A DNA stretch of 64,000 bases from DASPWW01 sp963803425 (GCA_963803425.1 CAWDMA010000001.1:1426001-1490000), one strand, 5' to 3'. Shown: positions 14,058 to 22,942, counted from the first letter of the stretch. Notes: a model not told the origin generated them from the sequence alone. Numbers and translations are program-made.

Positions 14058-14293
14058 GGGGCCCGACGGGCCGGGGCGAGGGCCTCCCAACCGCTGGTAC
14101 GGCCGGTCCCTTCGCCGCCGAGCCCGTCAGCGGGCACCTGCTCGAGCCCGTACTCGCCGAGCGTCGCGAAGTCGATCAACAGGTCGAGCGTGTCGATCGC
14201 GCGGCCGATCAGGCTGTCGGTGCTGAGCTCCATCGCGGTGGGACCGTATGCGCGCGGCAGGACGGAACACACGTTCTGCAACGGATCTTGCAT
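14054..14293 (-). CDS. Small protein of unknown function at the end of the translesion cassette
   Basis: Not recognised. The 79-residue frame begins four bases after the dnaE2 stop on the same strand and is therefore likely the last gene of the imuB-dnaE2 transcript. The core MELSTDSLIGRAIDTL followed by DLLIDFATLGEYG is amphipathic and acidic; the C-terminus is Gly/Ala/Arg-rich. No signal peptide or membrane helix is seen. Its stop overlaps the M28 peptidase stop on the opposite strand. It may also be a spurious frame; the operon position is the main support. Confidence 0.5.
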   Translation of the reverse strand: MQDPLQNVCSVLPRAYGPTAMELSTDSLIGRAIDTLDLLIDFATLGEYGLEQVPADGLGGEGTGRTSGWEALAPARRAP

Positions 14294-14297
14294 CGGC

Positions 14298-17200
14298 TCA
14301 TCGACCCCTCCGACCGAAGCTGTGCGCGGCGGGCAGCGCCGCGTCGAGGTCGGAGAGCTGTTCCCGGGTACGGCCGGTCTCTCTCTCCCTGGGGGGCTCG
14401 ATGTGGCGGATCTCGGCGACGGGCATGTCGGGACGCGCCAGGGATGCGACGGCCGACGCGACCACGTTGATCGTTCCCTCGCGGCGCTCAAGCCGGCCCG
14501 GAACACGCACGAACGAGGACGTCCTCACCACCAGGCGGTGGCGTTCGTAGACGGGCGGAGGGATGACCACGTTGACCGTCCCGAGCTCGTCCTCGAGCAG
14601 CATGAAGACGACCCCGCGAGCGGTCGCCGGCCGCTGTCGCGCTACGACCATCCCCGCCACCTCCACGCGGGAGCGGTCCGTGGCGCTCGACAGCTCGGCG
14701 CTCTTCAGCACCGCTCCCTCGAGCTCCGCACGGATCAGCTCCATCGGGTGGCGGTCGAGCGAGACCCCGGTCGACTCGTAGTCGGCAACGACCTGCTCCC
14801 AGGGAGTCTGGTCTCGCAGCGTGGGCGCCGCCGGAACCGCCAGTGGCAGCGACAGCTGCACCCCGTCGGTGGTCCGGCCGCGGCCGGCGGCGACCCCCAG
14901 CCTCCACAGCGCCTCCCGCCTGCCCGGGGCGATCGATCCGCACGCCTGGGACCACCCCAACCGCTCCAGCGCATCGCGACCAACCCCGGCGCGGGAGGCG
15001 AGCGCGGCGAGATCCCCGTAGGCGCCGGCGCGATCGCGCTCCGCGACGACCGCCGCCGCGTCCTCCTCACGCAACCCGGCGACGTACCCGAGCCCGATCC
15101 TGACCGCGAGGTGGTCGCCGGCTGTCTCAACCGTGCACTCGACGCGGCTCGTGTTCACGTCCGGCCCCAGCACCTCGACCCCGCGCCGCTGCGCCTCGTG
15201 CACGAGCGCGTCCGGGGGGTAGAAGCCCATCGGCTGCTCGTTCAGGAGCGAGCACAGGAACTCGGGCCCGTAATGGACCCGCAGCCACGCCGACTGGTAC
15301 GCGAGCAGGCCGAACGCCGCCGCATGCGACTTCGGGAACCCGAACCCCGAGAACCCCTGGATCGCGTCGAACACGCGCACCGCGACCTGCTCGGACACGC
15401 CTCGTGCAACGGACCCCTCGACGAACCGCTCCCCGTAGGCACGCAGGGCCGCCTCGGAGCGCTTCCGGCTCATCGCCCGGCGCAGGCCCTCGGCCTCCCC
15501 GGGGCTGAACCCGGCCAGCGCCATCGCCACCTGGATCACCTGGTCCTGGAAGACGATCGCGCCGAGCGTGTCGCGGAGGATTGGCTCCAGGGAGGGGTGG
15601 TCGTACGGGATCTTGTACGAGGGGTCGGAGCGCAGACGTGCTCGTCGCTGCAGGTAGGGATGCACGGCCCCTCCCTGGATCGGCCCCGGGCGCACCAGCG
15701 CCACCTGCACGGTGAGGTCATCGAGGCTCTCCGGTCGAGATCGCGGCAGCATCTGCATCTGGGCACGGCTCTCTATCTGGAAGGTGCCGGTCGTCTCCGC
15801 CCGCTGGATCGCCGCGTACACCCGCGAGTCGTCGAGCGGGATCCGCGACAGGTCGATCGACTCTCCCCGGACGCGCCCGATCTCCTCCACGCACCGCTCC
15901 ACCGCGGACAGCATCCCCAGCCCCAGCAGGTCGATCTTCAGGAAGCCCGCATCGGCGCACGAGTCCTTGTCCCACTGGACCGCTTGGCGGCCCTCCATCG
16001 CGACGGGCTGCACGGGGCACAGGTCGACCAGCGACGTCGTCGACAGGACCATCCCGCCGGGATGTTGGGAGAGGTGGCGGGGCAGCCCGAATGCCTCCCG
16101 CCCCAGCTCCACCAGCGCCCGCCACCGCACGGACGACGCCCGCCGTGGACCGATCGCCTCCACCAGGTCGCGCTCCACCGAGTCGGGGCCGCCGTGGATG
16201 TCGACGGACCTCGCCACACGCTCGATCTCCCCGGGGGGCAGGCCGAGCACCTTGCCGAGGTCCCGAACCGCCCCGCGGGAGCGGTAGGTGGCGAAAGCCG
16301 CGACCAGCGCCGAGCGGTCGGTGCCGTAGCGCTCGTGCACGCGCGGGATCAGCACCTCGCGGATGTCGCGGGGGAAATCGAGGTCGATGTCGGGCGCCTC
16401 CGAGATCTCCTCGTTCAGGAACCGTCCGAGGAAGAGCTCGCACCGGACAGGATCGACGTGGGAGAGGCCGGTCAGGTAGCACACGATCGAGCTGACGCTT
16501 GAGCCCCGGCCCCGCCCGGGCGGAAGCAGCGCCCGCGCCGAGTCCGGCCCGCGCACCTCGCACGCGACCTCGCGCGCCATCTCGAGCAGCTCCCGATGCA
16601 GCAGGAAGAAACCCGAGAGGCGCAGAGTCCGGATCACCCCGAGCTCCTCCTCGAGCCTGCGTTCCGCCTCCGCTCTGTGCTCGCCTCCGGGGTAGCGCTC
16701 GTCGAGCCTGGCCCGGCACAGCTCGGCCAGCGTCTGGTCCGCGGTGGGGTCCTCGGAGCCCGGGTAGCGATATCCGAGGTCGCTGGTCAGGTCGAAGCGG
16801 AGGCGATCGGCGATCCTGCCGCTCTCGGCGACTGCCCCGGGGTGGTCCCGGAACATCTGCTCGATCTGCTCCGGCCCGGCCATCGCAGCGGCCGCGTTCC
16901 CTCGCCGGTCGGGCTCCGTCTCCTCCAGGGTCCCCTTCAGCCGCACGGCGACCAGCGCGTCCTGGAGCGGGATCCGCGCTCGGTCGTGGGCGTGCACGTC
17001 GCCGGTGGCGACGCAGCCGACCCTGAGCCGATCCGCGAGCGCCGCCAGCCACCGGTTGCGGGCTCGGTCGTGGCGCCACATCGGCCTCTGCAGCTCGACC
17101 CGGAACCGCTCCTTGCCGAACGCCGATGCCAGCCGCCCCCCGACCCGCTCCGCGGCGCGCGGATCGCGCCTTGCCCACGCCCGCGACAGCGGCCCGTCGC

Positions 17201-17639
17201 GGGCGCATCCCGACAGGCACACGAGGCCGCCGGCGCGCCGCTCCAGCTCCTCGATCGGGATGGAGGGGGGGAGGGGCATGCGCGACCCCGCGATGCCCGC
17301 ACGCGAAGCGGAGGACGTCGCGGGTTTTGTTCGGGTGCCGCGATGGGACTCCGTGATCAGCCTGCACAGGTTCGAGTAGCCGGTCGAGTCCTGTGCCAGC
17401 AGCGTCACGTGGGAGCCGTCGGCGAGCGTCAGCTCGGCCCCTGTGATCGGCCGGACGCCGACGCCTCTGCAGGCGTGGGCGTGCTCCATCGCACCCCACA
17501 ACCCGTCGTGGTCGGTGAGCGCGAGCGCGGCGTGCCCGCGCTCCGCCGCCGCGGCGGCGAGCTCGGCGGGGGCGGAGGCGCCGTCCAGGAACGAGTAGGC
17601 GGAATGGCAGTGCAGCTCGACGTAGTCCGGGGCACCCAC
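14298..17639 (-). CDS. dnaE2: Error-prone DNA polymerase III alpha subunit (DnaE2/ImuC)
   Basis: C-family replicative-type polymerase used for damage-induced mutagenic translesion synthesis; 1113 residues. The N-terminal PHP domain starts YVELHCHSAYSFLDG and carries LTDHDGLWG; the polymerase catalytic aspartates are in APDIDLDF (about residue 415); a C-terminal OB-fold follows (VEVAGMVVARQRPATARG). The palindromic element at 17287-17324 is translated in frame as PATSSASRAGIAG (about residues 106-118), in a loop after LITESHRGT, making this PHP domain longer than usual. The GTG start is six bases after the DUF6504-like gene. It belongs to a LexA-controlled operon with imuB. Confidence 0.95.
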   Translation of the reverse strand: MGAPDYVELHCHSAYSFLDGASAPAELAAAAAERGHAALALTDHDGLWGAMEHAHACRGVGVRPITGAELTLADGSHVTLLAQDSTGYSNLCRLITESHRGTRTKPATSSASRAGIAGSRMPLPPSIPIEELERRAGGLVCLSGCARDGPLSRAWARRDPRAAERVGGRLASAFGKERFRVELQRPMWRHDRARNRWLAALADRLRVGCVATGDVHAHDRARIPLQDALVAVRLKGTLEETEPDRRGNAAAAMAGPEQIEQMFRDHPGAVAESGRIADRLRFDLTSDLGYRYPGSEDPTADQTLAELCRARLDERYPGGEHRAEAERRLEEELGVIRTLRLSGFFLLHRELLEMAREVACEVRGPDSARALLPPGRGRGSSVSSIVCYLTGLSHVDPVRCELFLGRFLNEEISEAPDIDLDFPRDIREVLIPRVHERYGTDRSALVAAFATYRSRGAVRDLGKVLGLPPGEIERVARSVDIHGGPDSVERDLVEAIGPRRASSVRWRALVELGREAFGLPRHLSQHPGGMVLSTTSLVDLCPVQPVAMEGRQAVQWDKDSCADAGFLKIDLLGLGMLSAVERCVEEIGRVRGESIDLSRIPLDDSRVYAAIQRAETTGTFQIESRAQMQMLPRSRPESLDDLTVQVALVRPGPIQGGAVHPYLQRRARLRSDPSYKIPYDHPSLEPILRDTLGAIVFQDQVIQVAMALAGFSPGEAEGLRRAMSRKRSEAALRAYGERFVEGSVARGVSEQVAVRVFDAIQGFSGFGFPKSHAAAFGLLAYQSAWLRVHYGPEFLCSLLNEQPMGFYPPDALVHEAQRRGVEVLGPDVNTSRVECTVETAGDHLAVRIGLGYVAGLREEDAAAVVAERDRAGAYGDLAALASRAGVGRDALERLGWSQACGSIAPGRREALWRLGVAAGRGRTTDGVQLSLPLAVPAAPTLRDQTPWEQVVADYESTGVSLDRHPMELIRAELEGAVLKSAELSSATDRSRVEVAGMVVARQRPATARGVVFMLLEDELGTVNVVIPPPVYERHRLVVRTSSFVRVPGRLERREGTINVVASAVASLARPDMPVAEIRHIEPPRERETGRTREQLSDLDAALPAAHSFGRRGR
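17287..17324 (+). repeat. Palindromic element copy A (type I), in frame inside dnaE2
   Basis: 38 bp: arm CCCGCGATG, loop CCCGCACGCGAAGCGGAGGA, arm CGTCGCGGG. The arms pair fully, with one G-T pair. It is read on the opposite strand by dnaE2. The loop differs by one base from copies B, D and F. Confidence 0.85.
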
Positions 17640-17645
17640 GGCTGC

Positions 17646-17879
17646 CTACGCTCGTTGCGTGAACCAGCCGCCGCCCTCGAGCTCGCGAAAGACGACCACG
17701 CAGCGCCCGTCGACGAGGGCCAGCTCGAAGTAGCGGCGGCGGAGCGGATCGGCCGTCCACCACCGATCCTCCACCGCCCACTCCTCGCGCACCGCCTCGA
17801 CCGCGACTCCGCCGACAGTCCGCGGGACACTGCCGGGGCCGGTCCGGACATCGGCGGCGCGAGGGGAGTACAGGGTCAT
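17646..17879 (-). CDS. DUF6504-like small protein of the mutasome operon
   Basis: A 77-residue protein resembling the small DUF6504 family often encoded between imuB and dnaE2 in Actinobacteria; the role is unknown. Seen are a central EWAVEDRWWTADPLRRRYFE segment and a C-terminal CVVVFRELEGGGWF. Its ATG overlaps the imuB stop (ATGA, 17876-17879) and dnaE2 starts six bases after its stop, so the three are almost certainly co-translated. Assignment to the DUF is from memory of the family's sequence and context. Confidence 0.75.
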   Translation of the reverse strand: MTLYSPRAADVRTGPGSVPRTVGGVAVEAVREEWAVEDRWWTADPLRRRYFELALVDGRCVVVFRELEGGGWFTQRA

Positions 17880-19117
17880 TCCGGAAACGGGGTGAGGATC
17901 GCGCGGCGCTCCGGCACGCGCGAGCGCGGGTCGACCTCGAGCACACGAAGGATTGCGTCGCGGCCCGCCGCCGCCCTCGCCTGGCGGACGGCCTCGGCGA
18001 GCCGTGCCCGCCGCCGCTCGCCGGGATCGCGCGACAGGCTGGGCTGGTCGTGACCCGGCGCCCCGAGACGAAGCGCCCGCAGGCCGAGGTGTGACGCCGG
18101 CCCGGGGAGCCGCTCGAGCCGCGGCGCGAGCGCCAGCCGCAGCCGATCGGGGTCGGCGCACGCGCGCCGCAGCGGCACGTCCACCCGCCACCCGCCGCCG
18201 CCCGCGAGCCGGGCCGTGATCCGGACGCTGCGGAACGAGCGTCCGCGGCGGGCGGGATTGGCGAGCAGGCGCGCGATCAGCAACGAGAGGGCGTGCTCGA
18301 GCTGCGAGCCGGAGACGGCCTCGGGGATCTCGATCGACTCGGCCACCCCCTCGTCGGGGCGGCGGGGGCGGAGCGGTGTGTCCGCGCCGCTCGCGAGCCG
18401 CTGCGCGCGGACGCCCTCCGCCCCGAAGCGATCCGCGACCGCGTCGGTCGGCAGGGCCGCGAGGTCGCCGAGGGTCTGGAGACCAAGCCGAATCATTCCT
18501 GCGACGTCCTCCGCTTCGCGTCCGGGCGTCGCAGGGTTGCGGGCGGGATGCGCGTCCGGGCGATCCCTCAGGGTTTCGATGGGGAGGGGCGCGAGAAAGG
18601 ATCGAACCGCGTCAGCTCGGACGAACGCGGCGCGGCGGCCCGTCCCGGCGCGGGTGCGGGCGGCCGCGTAGGCAGCGAACCGGGTCGGCGCGACACCGAT
18701 CTTGGCGGGGGTGCGGATGGCCCGGCGCACCCGCCTCACGACCCCCTCGAGATCGCCTCCCCACAGGCCTTCGAGGCCGGTCGCCTCAAAGCACGCGACG
18801 CCGGCCTGCTCCGACTCGACCGCCGCCCCGATCCGCTCCAGCCGCACGACGATCCGCTCCCACGCGGACCCGGCACACTCCGGGTCGGGGGCAACCAGGA
18901 CGAGCTGCGGACAGCGCGCCAGCGCCTCGCCGAGCGCGATCCCCGCCCTCACGCCGAATGCCTCGGCGGCCCCGGACGCCTCGCCGATCGCCTGGCCGGC
19001 GCTGGGCTCCGGCGCCAGGGCGACGGGGCGGAGGAGGGAGCGGCGGCCTTCCTCGCCGCCGCCGTCTGCGACCGCCGCCAGCAGCGGGAAGCGGGGGATC
19101 AACACGCACACGATCAT
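17876..19117 (-). CDS. imuB: ImuB-like Y-family DNA polymerase homologue (probably catalytically inactive)
   Basis: Scaffold protein of the ImuB-DnaE2 mutasome, which bridges the polymerase and the sliding clamp. At 413 residues it has the Y-family fold, but the usual catalytic SxDE motif reads CFEATGLEGL and the N-terminal metal site reads VCVLIPRFPLL, so catalytic acidic residues are absent, as in ImuB. A helix-hairpin-helix region follows (LQTLGDLAALPTDAVADRFG). The palindromic element at 18498-18535 is translated in frame as PATPGREAEDVAG (about residues 195-207). Start ATG 19117 is preferred to TTG 19153: TTGACC at 19148-19153 makes a good -35 and GAACAT a -10, with a LexA box on the -10, giving a leaderless mRNA. 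No imuA is present. Confidence 0.88.
   Translation of the reverse strand: MIVCVLIPRFPLLAAVADGGGEEGRRSLLRPVALAPEPSAGQAIGEASGAAEAFGVRAGIALGEALARCPQLVLVAPDPECAGSAWERIVVRLERIGAAVESEQAGVACFEATGLEGLWGGDLEGVVRRVRRAIRTPAKIGVAPTRFAAYAAARTRAGTGRRAAFVRADAVRSFLAPLPIETLRDRPDAHPARNPATPGREAEDVAGMIRLGLQTLGDLAALPTDAVADRFGAEGVRAQRLASGADTPLRPRRPDEGVAESIEIPEAVSGSQLEHALSLLIARLLANPARRGRSFRSVRITARLAGGGGWRVDVPLRRACADPDRLRLALAPRLERLPGPASHLGLRALRLGAPGHDQPSLSRDPGERRRARLAEAVRQARAAAGRDAILRVLEVDPRSRVPERRAILTPFPE
18498..18535 (-). repeat. Palindromic element copy B (type I), in frame inside imuB
   Basis: 38 bp; on the minus strand arm CCTGCGACG, loop CCCGGACGCGAAGCGGAGGA, arm CGTCGCAGG, with perfect 9-bp pairing. The flank AATGATT beyond the second arm is also seen at copy G. 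Confidence 0.87.
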
Positions 19118-19131
19118 CGAACACATGTTCG
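19118..19131 (-). promoter_or_regulatory. LexA (SOS) operator over the imuB -10 region
   Basis: CGAACATGTGTTCG on the minus strand is the actinobacterial/Gram-positive SOS box CGAAC-N4-GTTCG, a perfect match. It lies directly against the imuB ATG and covers the predicted -10 (GAACAT), 17 bases after TTGACC. LexA bound here should block RNA polymerase, and DNA damage should induce the whole imuB-DUF6504-dnaE2 cassette. Confidence 0.85.
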
Positions 19132-19182
19132 CCGATCCGCCGAGGAAGGTCAAGGGCTCGACCCGGGTGGGATGATGGCTCC

Positions 19183-19683
19183 GTGAGACCGATCAGGGCA
19201 ATCGCCGCAGCGACGGCGGTGGCGCTCGCGCTCGCCGGATGCAGCATTGGCGGGGGCGGAGACGACGAGTCGGGCTCGACCAGCGCCGGCCGGTCCGTGA
19301 AAGGCGACGCCGACGCCGACGCGGTCGAGGTGATCTCGGCGTGGTCAGACGCGCTCCGCACCGGAGACGTGGACGCGGCGGCCGGGTACTTCGCGATTCC
19401 AAGCGTCGCCGAGAACGGCGGGATCGGGCTGCGGATCGACAGCCGCGATGCCGCCCGCGCCTTCAACCGATCGCTTCCCTGCGGGGCGCGCCTGATCAGG
19501 GCGGATGACGAGGGCGATCTCACCACCGCCACCTTCCGGCTCACCGAGCGGCCCGGCGCCGGGACCTGCGGGCAGGGCGCAGGCAGTACCGCCCAGACCG
19601 CGTTCCGGATCCGCGACGGGGAGATAGTCGAGTGGCGCCGGGTGGACGACGCCGCCCCAAGCGCACCGGGTCGGATCACCTAG
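19183..19683 (+). CDS. Lipoprotein of unknown function (NTF2/SnoaL-like size)
   Basis: A 166-residue secreted lipoprotein: a signal peptide with lipobox LALAGC ends at residue 20, followed by a Gly/Ser/Asp linker and a domain that reads VISAWSDALRTGDVDAAAGYF, reminiscent of SnoaL/NTF2-like proteins. Two later cysteines (SLPCGAR and GTCGQG) could form a disulfide outside the cell. The GTG start at 19183 is placed to give the signal peptide. It is divergent from imuB and followed by a second lipoprotein gene. Confidence 0.75.
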   Translation: MRPIRAIAAATAVALALAGCSIGGGGDDESGSTSAGRSVKGDADADAVEVISAWSDALRTGDVDAAAGYFAIPSVAENGGIGLRIDSRDAARAFNRSLPCGARLIRADDEGDLTTATFRLTERPGAGTCGQGAGSTAQTAFRIRDGEIVEWRRVDDAAPSAPGRIT

Positions 19684-19712
19684 TTCCGGCCTGGTTTACT
19701 TCCCCACTTGCG

Positions 19713-21023
19713 ATGGGGCAACGGATGACGAGCGCGCGAAAGCGCCTCGCTGTGGCCGCTTTGCTCGTAGGCCCGGCCCTCGTGATCGGGGCGTGCGGGA
19801 GCGGGGACGACGAGGCTCCGGGGAACGCGAAGCTCAACCTCACGATCGGCAACTCGGTGCCGCTCACCGGCAAGCTTGCCGGCTTCGGCCCGGCGGGCGA
19901 GAAGTCGGCCCGGATCGCGGTCGACGAGGTGATCGATCCCGCGATCAAGGATGCGCGCGCCGACGACGACGTGAAGCTGCTCACGCAGAACAGCCGCTCC
20001 GACCCGAAGGGAGCGGTGAAGGCCGCCCGCCGAATGGTCGACAAGGGAGCGAGCTGCATCACGGGCGCCTGGGGGCCGGCGGAGACGATCGCCACGTTCG
20101 AGTCGGTCAGCTCGAAGGAGGGCGTGCTCCAGATCACCCCGGCCACGACCAGCGACGAGCTCACCGGCCTCGACGACCCGGACGGGCTGCTGAACCGGGT
20201 CCCGCCGCCCGCTTCGCTGCAGGGGCCGAGCCTCGCCAACTACATGGAGCAGGCGCTCGGCGGGGCGGAGGACGTGACCGTGAACGTGGGGGCGCGCAAC
20301 GACGCGTACGGAACCGGGATCGCGGGGGCGTTCGTGACCGCGTGGAAGGCGAAGGGCGGTGACATCGGAAACGAGGTGATCTACGACCCCGAGCAGCCGG
20401 ACTTCGAATCCGAGGCCGACAAGCTCACCGACGTCAATGCGGACGCGTTCGTGATCATCGACTTCCCGGAGACCTACAAGAAGCTCGCCAGCAGACTCGT
20501 CGAGACCGGCAAGTTCGACGCCTCGAAGACCTTCGCCACCGACGGGCTGGCCGCAACCGACCTCCCCGAGATCGCCGGCGCGAAGGCGACCGAGGGCCTC
20601 CGCGGCATCGCTCCCGGAGCCCCGAACAAGGAGGAGGCCACGAAGGCCTTCAACAAGCTGTACTTCGACTCCAAGATCGATCCGGGCGCGGGGCGGACGG
20701 CGTTCGACGCCGACAACTTCGACGCGACGATCCTGTGCTACCTGTCCGCTGTCGCCGCCGGATCCACCGATGGCGTGGAGATGGCCGCCGAGCTTCGCGA
20801 CATCACCGCTCCGCCGGGCACGCCGTACACGTGGGAGCAGCTCCCGAAGGCGATCAAGGCGCTTCAGGACGGCGAGGAGATCGACTATGTGGGCGCCTCC
20901 GGAGAGATCGACATGAACGAGTCCGGCGACGCGACCGCCGGTGTTTACGACGTGTACCGGTACAGGCACGGCCGGCTGGACGTGTTCGACGAGGTCCCCG
21001 TGGCGCCGAAGGCCGGCGGGTAG
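19713..21023 (+). CDS. ABC transporter substrate-binding lipoprotein (branched-chain amino acid/amide type)
   Basis: Periplasmic-binding-like receptor of the LivJ/HAAT family, 436 residues. The signal peptide ends in lipobox LVIGAC. The mature protein has the type I fold with TIGNSVPLTGKLAGFGPAG, DSA-like RIAVDEV, RMVDKGASCITGAWG and a central ARNDAYGTGIAGAF strand. No permease or ATPase gene is adjacent, so it is an orphan here and the ligand is unknown. An in-frame ATG at 19725 is an alternative start. A TTTACT hexamer lies 12 bases before ATG 19713. Confidence 0.88.
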   Translation: MGQRMTSARKRLAVAALLVGPALVIGACGSGDDEAPGNAKLNLTIGNSVPLTGKLAGFGPAGEKSARIAVDEVIDPAIKDARADDDVKLLTQNSRSDPKGAVKAARRMVDKGASCITGAWGPAETIATFESVSSKEGVLQITPATTSDELTGLDDPDGLLNRVPPPASLQGPSLANYMEQALGGAEDVTVNVGARNDAYGTGIAGAFVTAWKAKGGDIGNEVIYDPEQPDFESEADKLTDVNADAFVIIDFPETYKKLASRLVETGKFDASKTFATDGLAATDLPEIAGAKATEGLRGIAPGAPNKEEATKAFNKLYFDSKIDPGAGRTAFDADNFDATILCYLSAVAAGSTDGVEMAAELRDITAPPGTPYTWEQLPKAIKALQDGEEIDYVGASGEIDMNESGDATAGVYDVYRYRHGRLDVFDEVPVAPKAGG

Positions 21024-21040
21024 GCCCGCCGGGCGCAGCC

Positions 21041-21373
21041 GTGGACGAGCTCACGTGCACGTGGTGCGGCGCCGCGATCGACGCGGACGACGGCTTCCGG
21101 CTGTACGAGGCCGGCGGCGCGCGCCGCGCGGCCTTCTGCCGGCTCGAGCACGTGATCCCGTGGTCGATGCAGGGGCCCCACTGGGAGCCCGGGCCGGTCG
21201 ACGAGCCCGGGGGGACCGACCAGGGCCCGCTGAGCTGCGCCCGGTGCGGCGATCAGCTCGACGACGTCCATCTGCTGCTCGTCCGGCATCGCGGTGAGCA
21301 CCGCGTCCGCGACGACTTCTGCGCGCTCGACCACCTGATCGAGTGGGCGAAGGCCGGTGGGCGTTGGGCGTGA
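21041..21373 (+). CDS. Small duplicated zinc-ribbon-like protein
   Basis: Not recognised. The 110 residues contain two similar halves: CTWCGAAI ... FCRLEHVIPW and CARCGDQL ... FCALDHLIEW. Each half carries a CxxC pair followed by a cysteine and a histidine, so two zinc sites are likely. There is no signal peptide. It follows the substrate-binding protein by 17 bases and converges on the alpha/beta hydrolase gene. The function is unknown; the internal duplication is the main evidence that it is a real protein. Confidence 0.65.
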   Translation: MDELTCTWCGAAIDADDGFRLYEAGGARRAAFCRLEHVIPWSMQGPHWEPGPVDEPGGTDQGPLSCARCGDQLDDVHLLLVRHRGEHRVRDDFCALDHLIEWAKAGGRWA

Positions 21374-21374
21374 G

Positions 21375-22364
21375 CTACTTGCCGGCGCGCGGCGGGGACT
21401 CGGCCTCGTCCCCCGGGTCCTGGGCGAACTCATCGATCAGGCGGGCCGTCTTGGTCGGCTGCTCGACGTTCGGGGAGTGGCCGGCGTCGGGGACGATCGC
21501 GGTGCGCACACCGGGAACGTCCGCGTACGCCTGCACGGCCGCCTGCGCGTCGTAGATCTGGTCCTCCTTCCCGAAGATCACCAGCAATGGGACCGCGGCG
21601 TTGATCAGGCGCTGGTCGAGCGGCATCACCTCGGTGTAGGAGTCCTCCTCGGACGGGGTGCGGTCGTACGAGGTGAACGTCATCGCGTCGTAGTCCTCGA
21701 CCACCTGGTCGGGGTCCTCGAAGCCGCTGTCGATGTCGTAGCTGGGCGCGAAGGCCTGCCCGTACCCGTCCTTGACGACGAAGTCCGGGCTGATCCGGTA
21801 GAGCAGCTCCCCGATCACGGGCAGGTAGGTGAGCCGGGAGGCGAAGGACAGCCCGCCGAAGCTGCTGTCGGGCGCCTGGTCGATGATCACGAGCTTGTCG
21901 ACCAGCTCGCTCGACTCCGCCGCGACCGCGGTTGCCACGCTGCCGCCCAGCGAGTGGCCGACGACGATCGCGCCCTCGACGCCGAGCTTGTTGAGGGCCT
22001 CCGCGACGACCGACGCCTGCTCTTCGATCGAGTAGCCGGAGGCGGGCTTCTCGGAGCCGCCGAACCCGAGCAGGTCGAGCCGGATCACCCTGTGGCGCTT
22101 CGCGAGCTCGGGGACCATCCGGTCCCACCAGTGCAGCGAGCACGCGTAGCAGTGCACCAGCACGATCGGCGGCTTCCCGTTGCCGCCCCCGGCGGGGCCG
22201 TCCTCCTTCACCTGCACGTCGCCTCCGGACAGGCTGAGGATCTTGCCCCCGTCGATCGTCGCCCCGGCCGGCTTTGTCTCGTTGTCGAGCGCGATCGTGT
22301 TCGCGGCGAGCAGCGCGGCGATCGCCGCCACGATCGCAACCGCGATCGCCCACCCCCGGCTCAC
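21375..22364 (-). CDS. Membrane-anchored or secreted alpha/beta hydrolase
   Basis: Serine hydrolase of 329 residues. An N-terminal hydrophobic segment (AIAVAIVAAIAALLAANT) anchors or exports it. The nucleophile elbow is GHSLGG, the acid is in FGKEDQIYD and the histidine in PDAGHSPNVEQP; HCYACSLHWWDRM supplies the oxyanion region. The substrate is unknown (esterase/lipase type). The GTG start overlaps the stop of the HD gene (GTGA, 22361-22364), so the two are translationally coupled. Confidence 0.87.
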   Translation of the reverse strand: MSRGWAIAVAIVAAIAALLAANTIALDNETKPAGATIDGGKILSLSGGDVQVKEDGPAGGGNGKPPIVLVHCYACSLHWWDRMVPELAKRHRVIRLDLLGFGGSEKPASGYSIEEQASVVAEALNKLGVEGAIVVGHSLGGSVATAVAAESSELVDKLVIIDQAPDSSFGGLSFASRLTYLPVIGELLYRISPDFVVKDGYGQAFAPSYDIDSGFEDPDQVVEDYDAMTFTSYDRTPSEEDSYTEVMPLDQRLINAAVPLLVIFGKEDQIYDAQAAVQAYADVPGVRTAIVPDAGHSPNVEQPTKTARLIDEFAQDPGDEAESPPRAGK

Positions 22365-22942
22365 GCCGAGACCTGGTCCGCCCGCAGGCCGAGATCGTCG
22401 GCCCGCCCGGCCAGCGCGTCGATGACGAGCTGGATGTGCTCGGTCTCGTCGACGTCGAGCTCCTCGATCGCGGTCGCGATCTGGTCGCGGTCCACCTTCG
22501 CGGCGAACGACGGCTGCTTCAGCTTCTTGCGGACGGACTTCGGCTTCAGCCCCTCGATCCCCGTGGGGCGGACCAGCGCGCAGGCGGTCACGAACCCGGA
22601 CAGCTCGTCGACGGCGAACAGCGTCTTCGCCATCCGCGTCTCTCGGGGGACGCCGAGGTACCCGGCGTGCCCCGCGACGGCGTCGATCACGTCCTCCGGG
22701 TAGTCGCGGTGGCGGAGCTCCTCGATCGCGACCCGGGGGTGGCCCGTCTCGGGGTCGGGGTGGCGCTCGTAGTCGAGGTCGTGGACCAGCGCCGTCACAG
22801 CCCACCGCTCCTCGTCCTCGCCGTATTCGCGCGCGTACGCCCGCATCGCGGCCTCCACGCCGAGCGCATGCTTGCGGAGCGAGTCGGACTCCGTCCACTC
22901 GCAGAGCAGATTCCAGGCTTGCTCAGGGGTCGGAGCGGTCAC
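22361..22942 (-). CDS. HD-domain predicted hydrolase
   Basis: HD-superfamily phosphohydrolase of 193 residues, close to the small COG2316-type proteins. Metal-binding motifs are RKHALGVEAAM (first His), the HD pair in HDLDYERHP, GHPRVAIEELR and AVAGHAGYLG. The substrate is probably a nucleotide or phosphomonoester, but this is unproven. GTG 22942 follows a TAGGGT hexamer (minus strand, 22951-22956) by eight bases. It is divergent from murA and coupled to the downstream hydrolase. Confidence 0.82.
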   Translation of the reverse strand: MTAPTPEQAWNLLCEWTESDSLRKHALGVEAAMRAYAREYGEDEERWAVTALVHDLDYERHPDPETGHPRVAIEELRHRDYPEDVIDAVAGHAGYLGVPRETRMAKTLFAVDELSGFVTACALVRPTGIEGLKPKSVRKKLKQPSFAAKVDRDQIATAIEELDVDETEHIQLVIDALAGRADDLGLRADQVSA

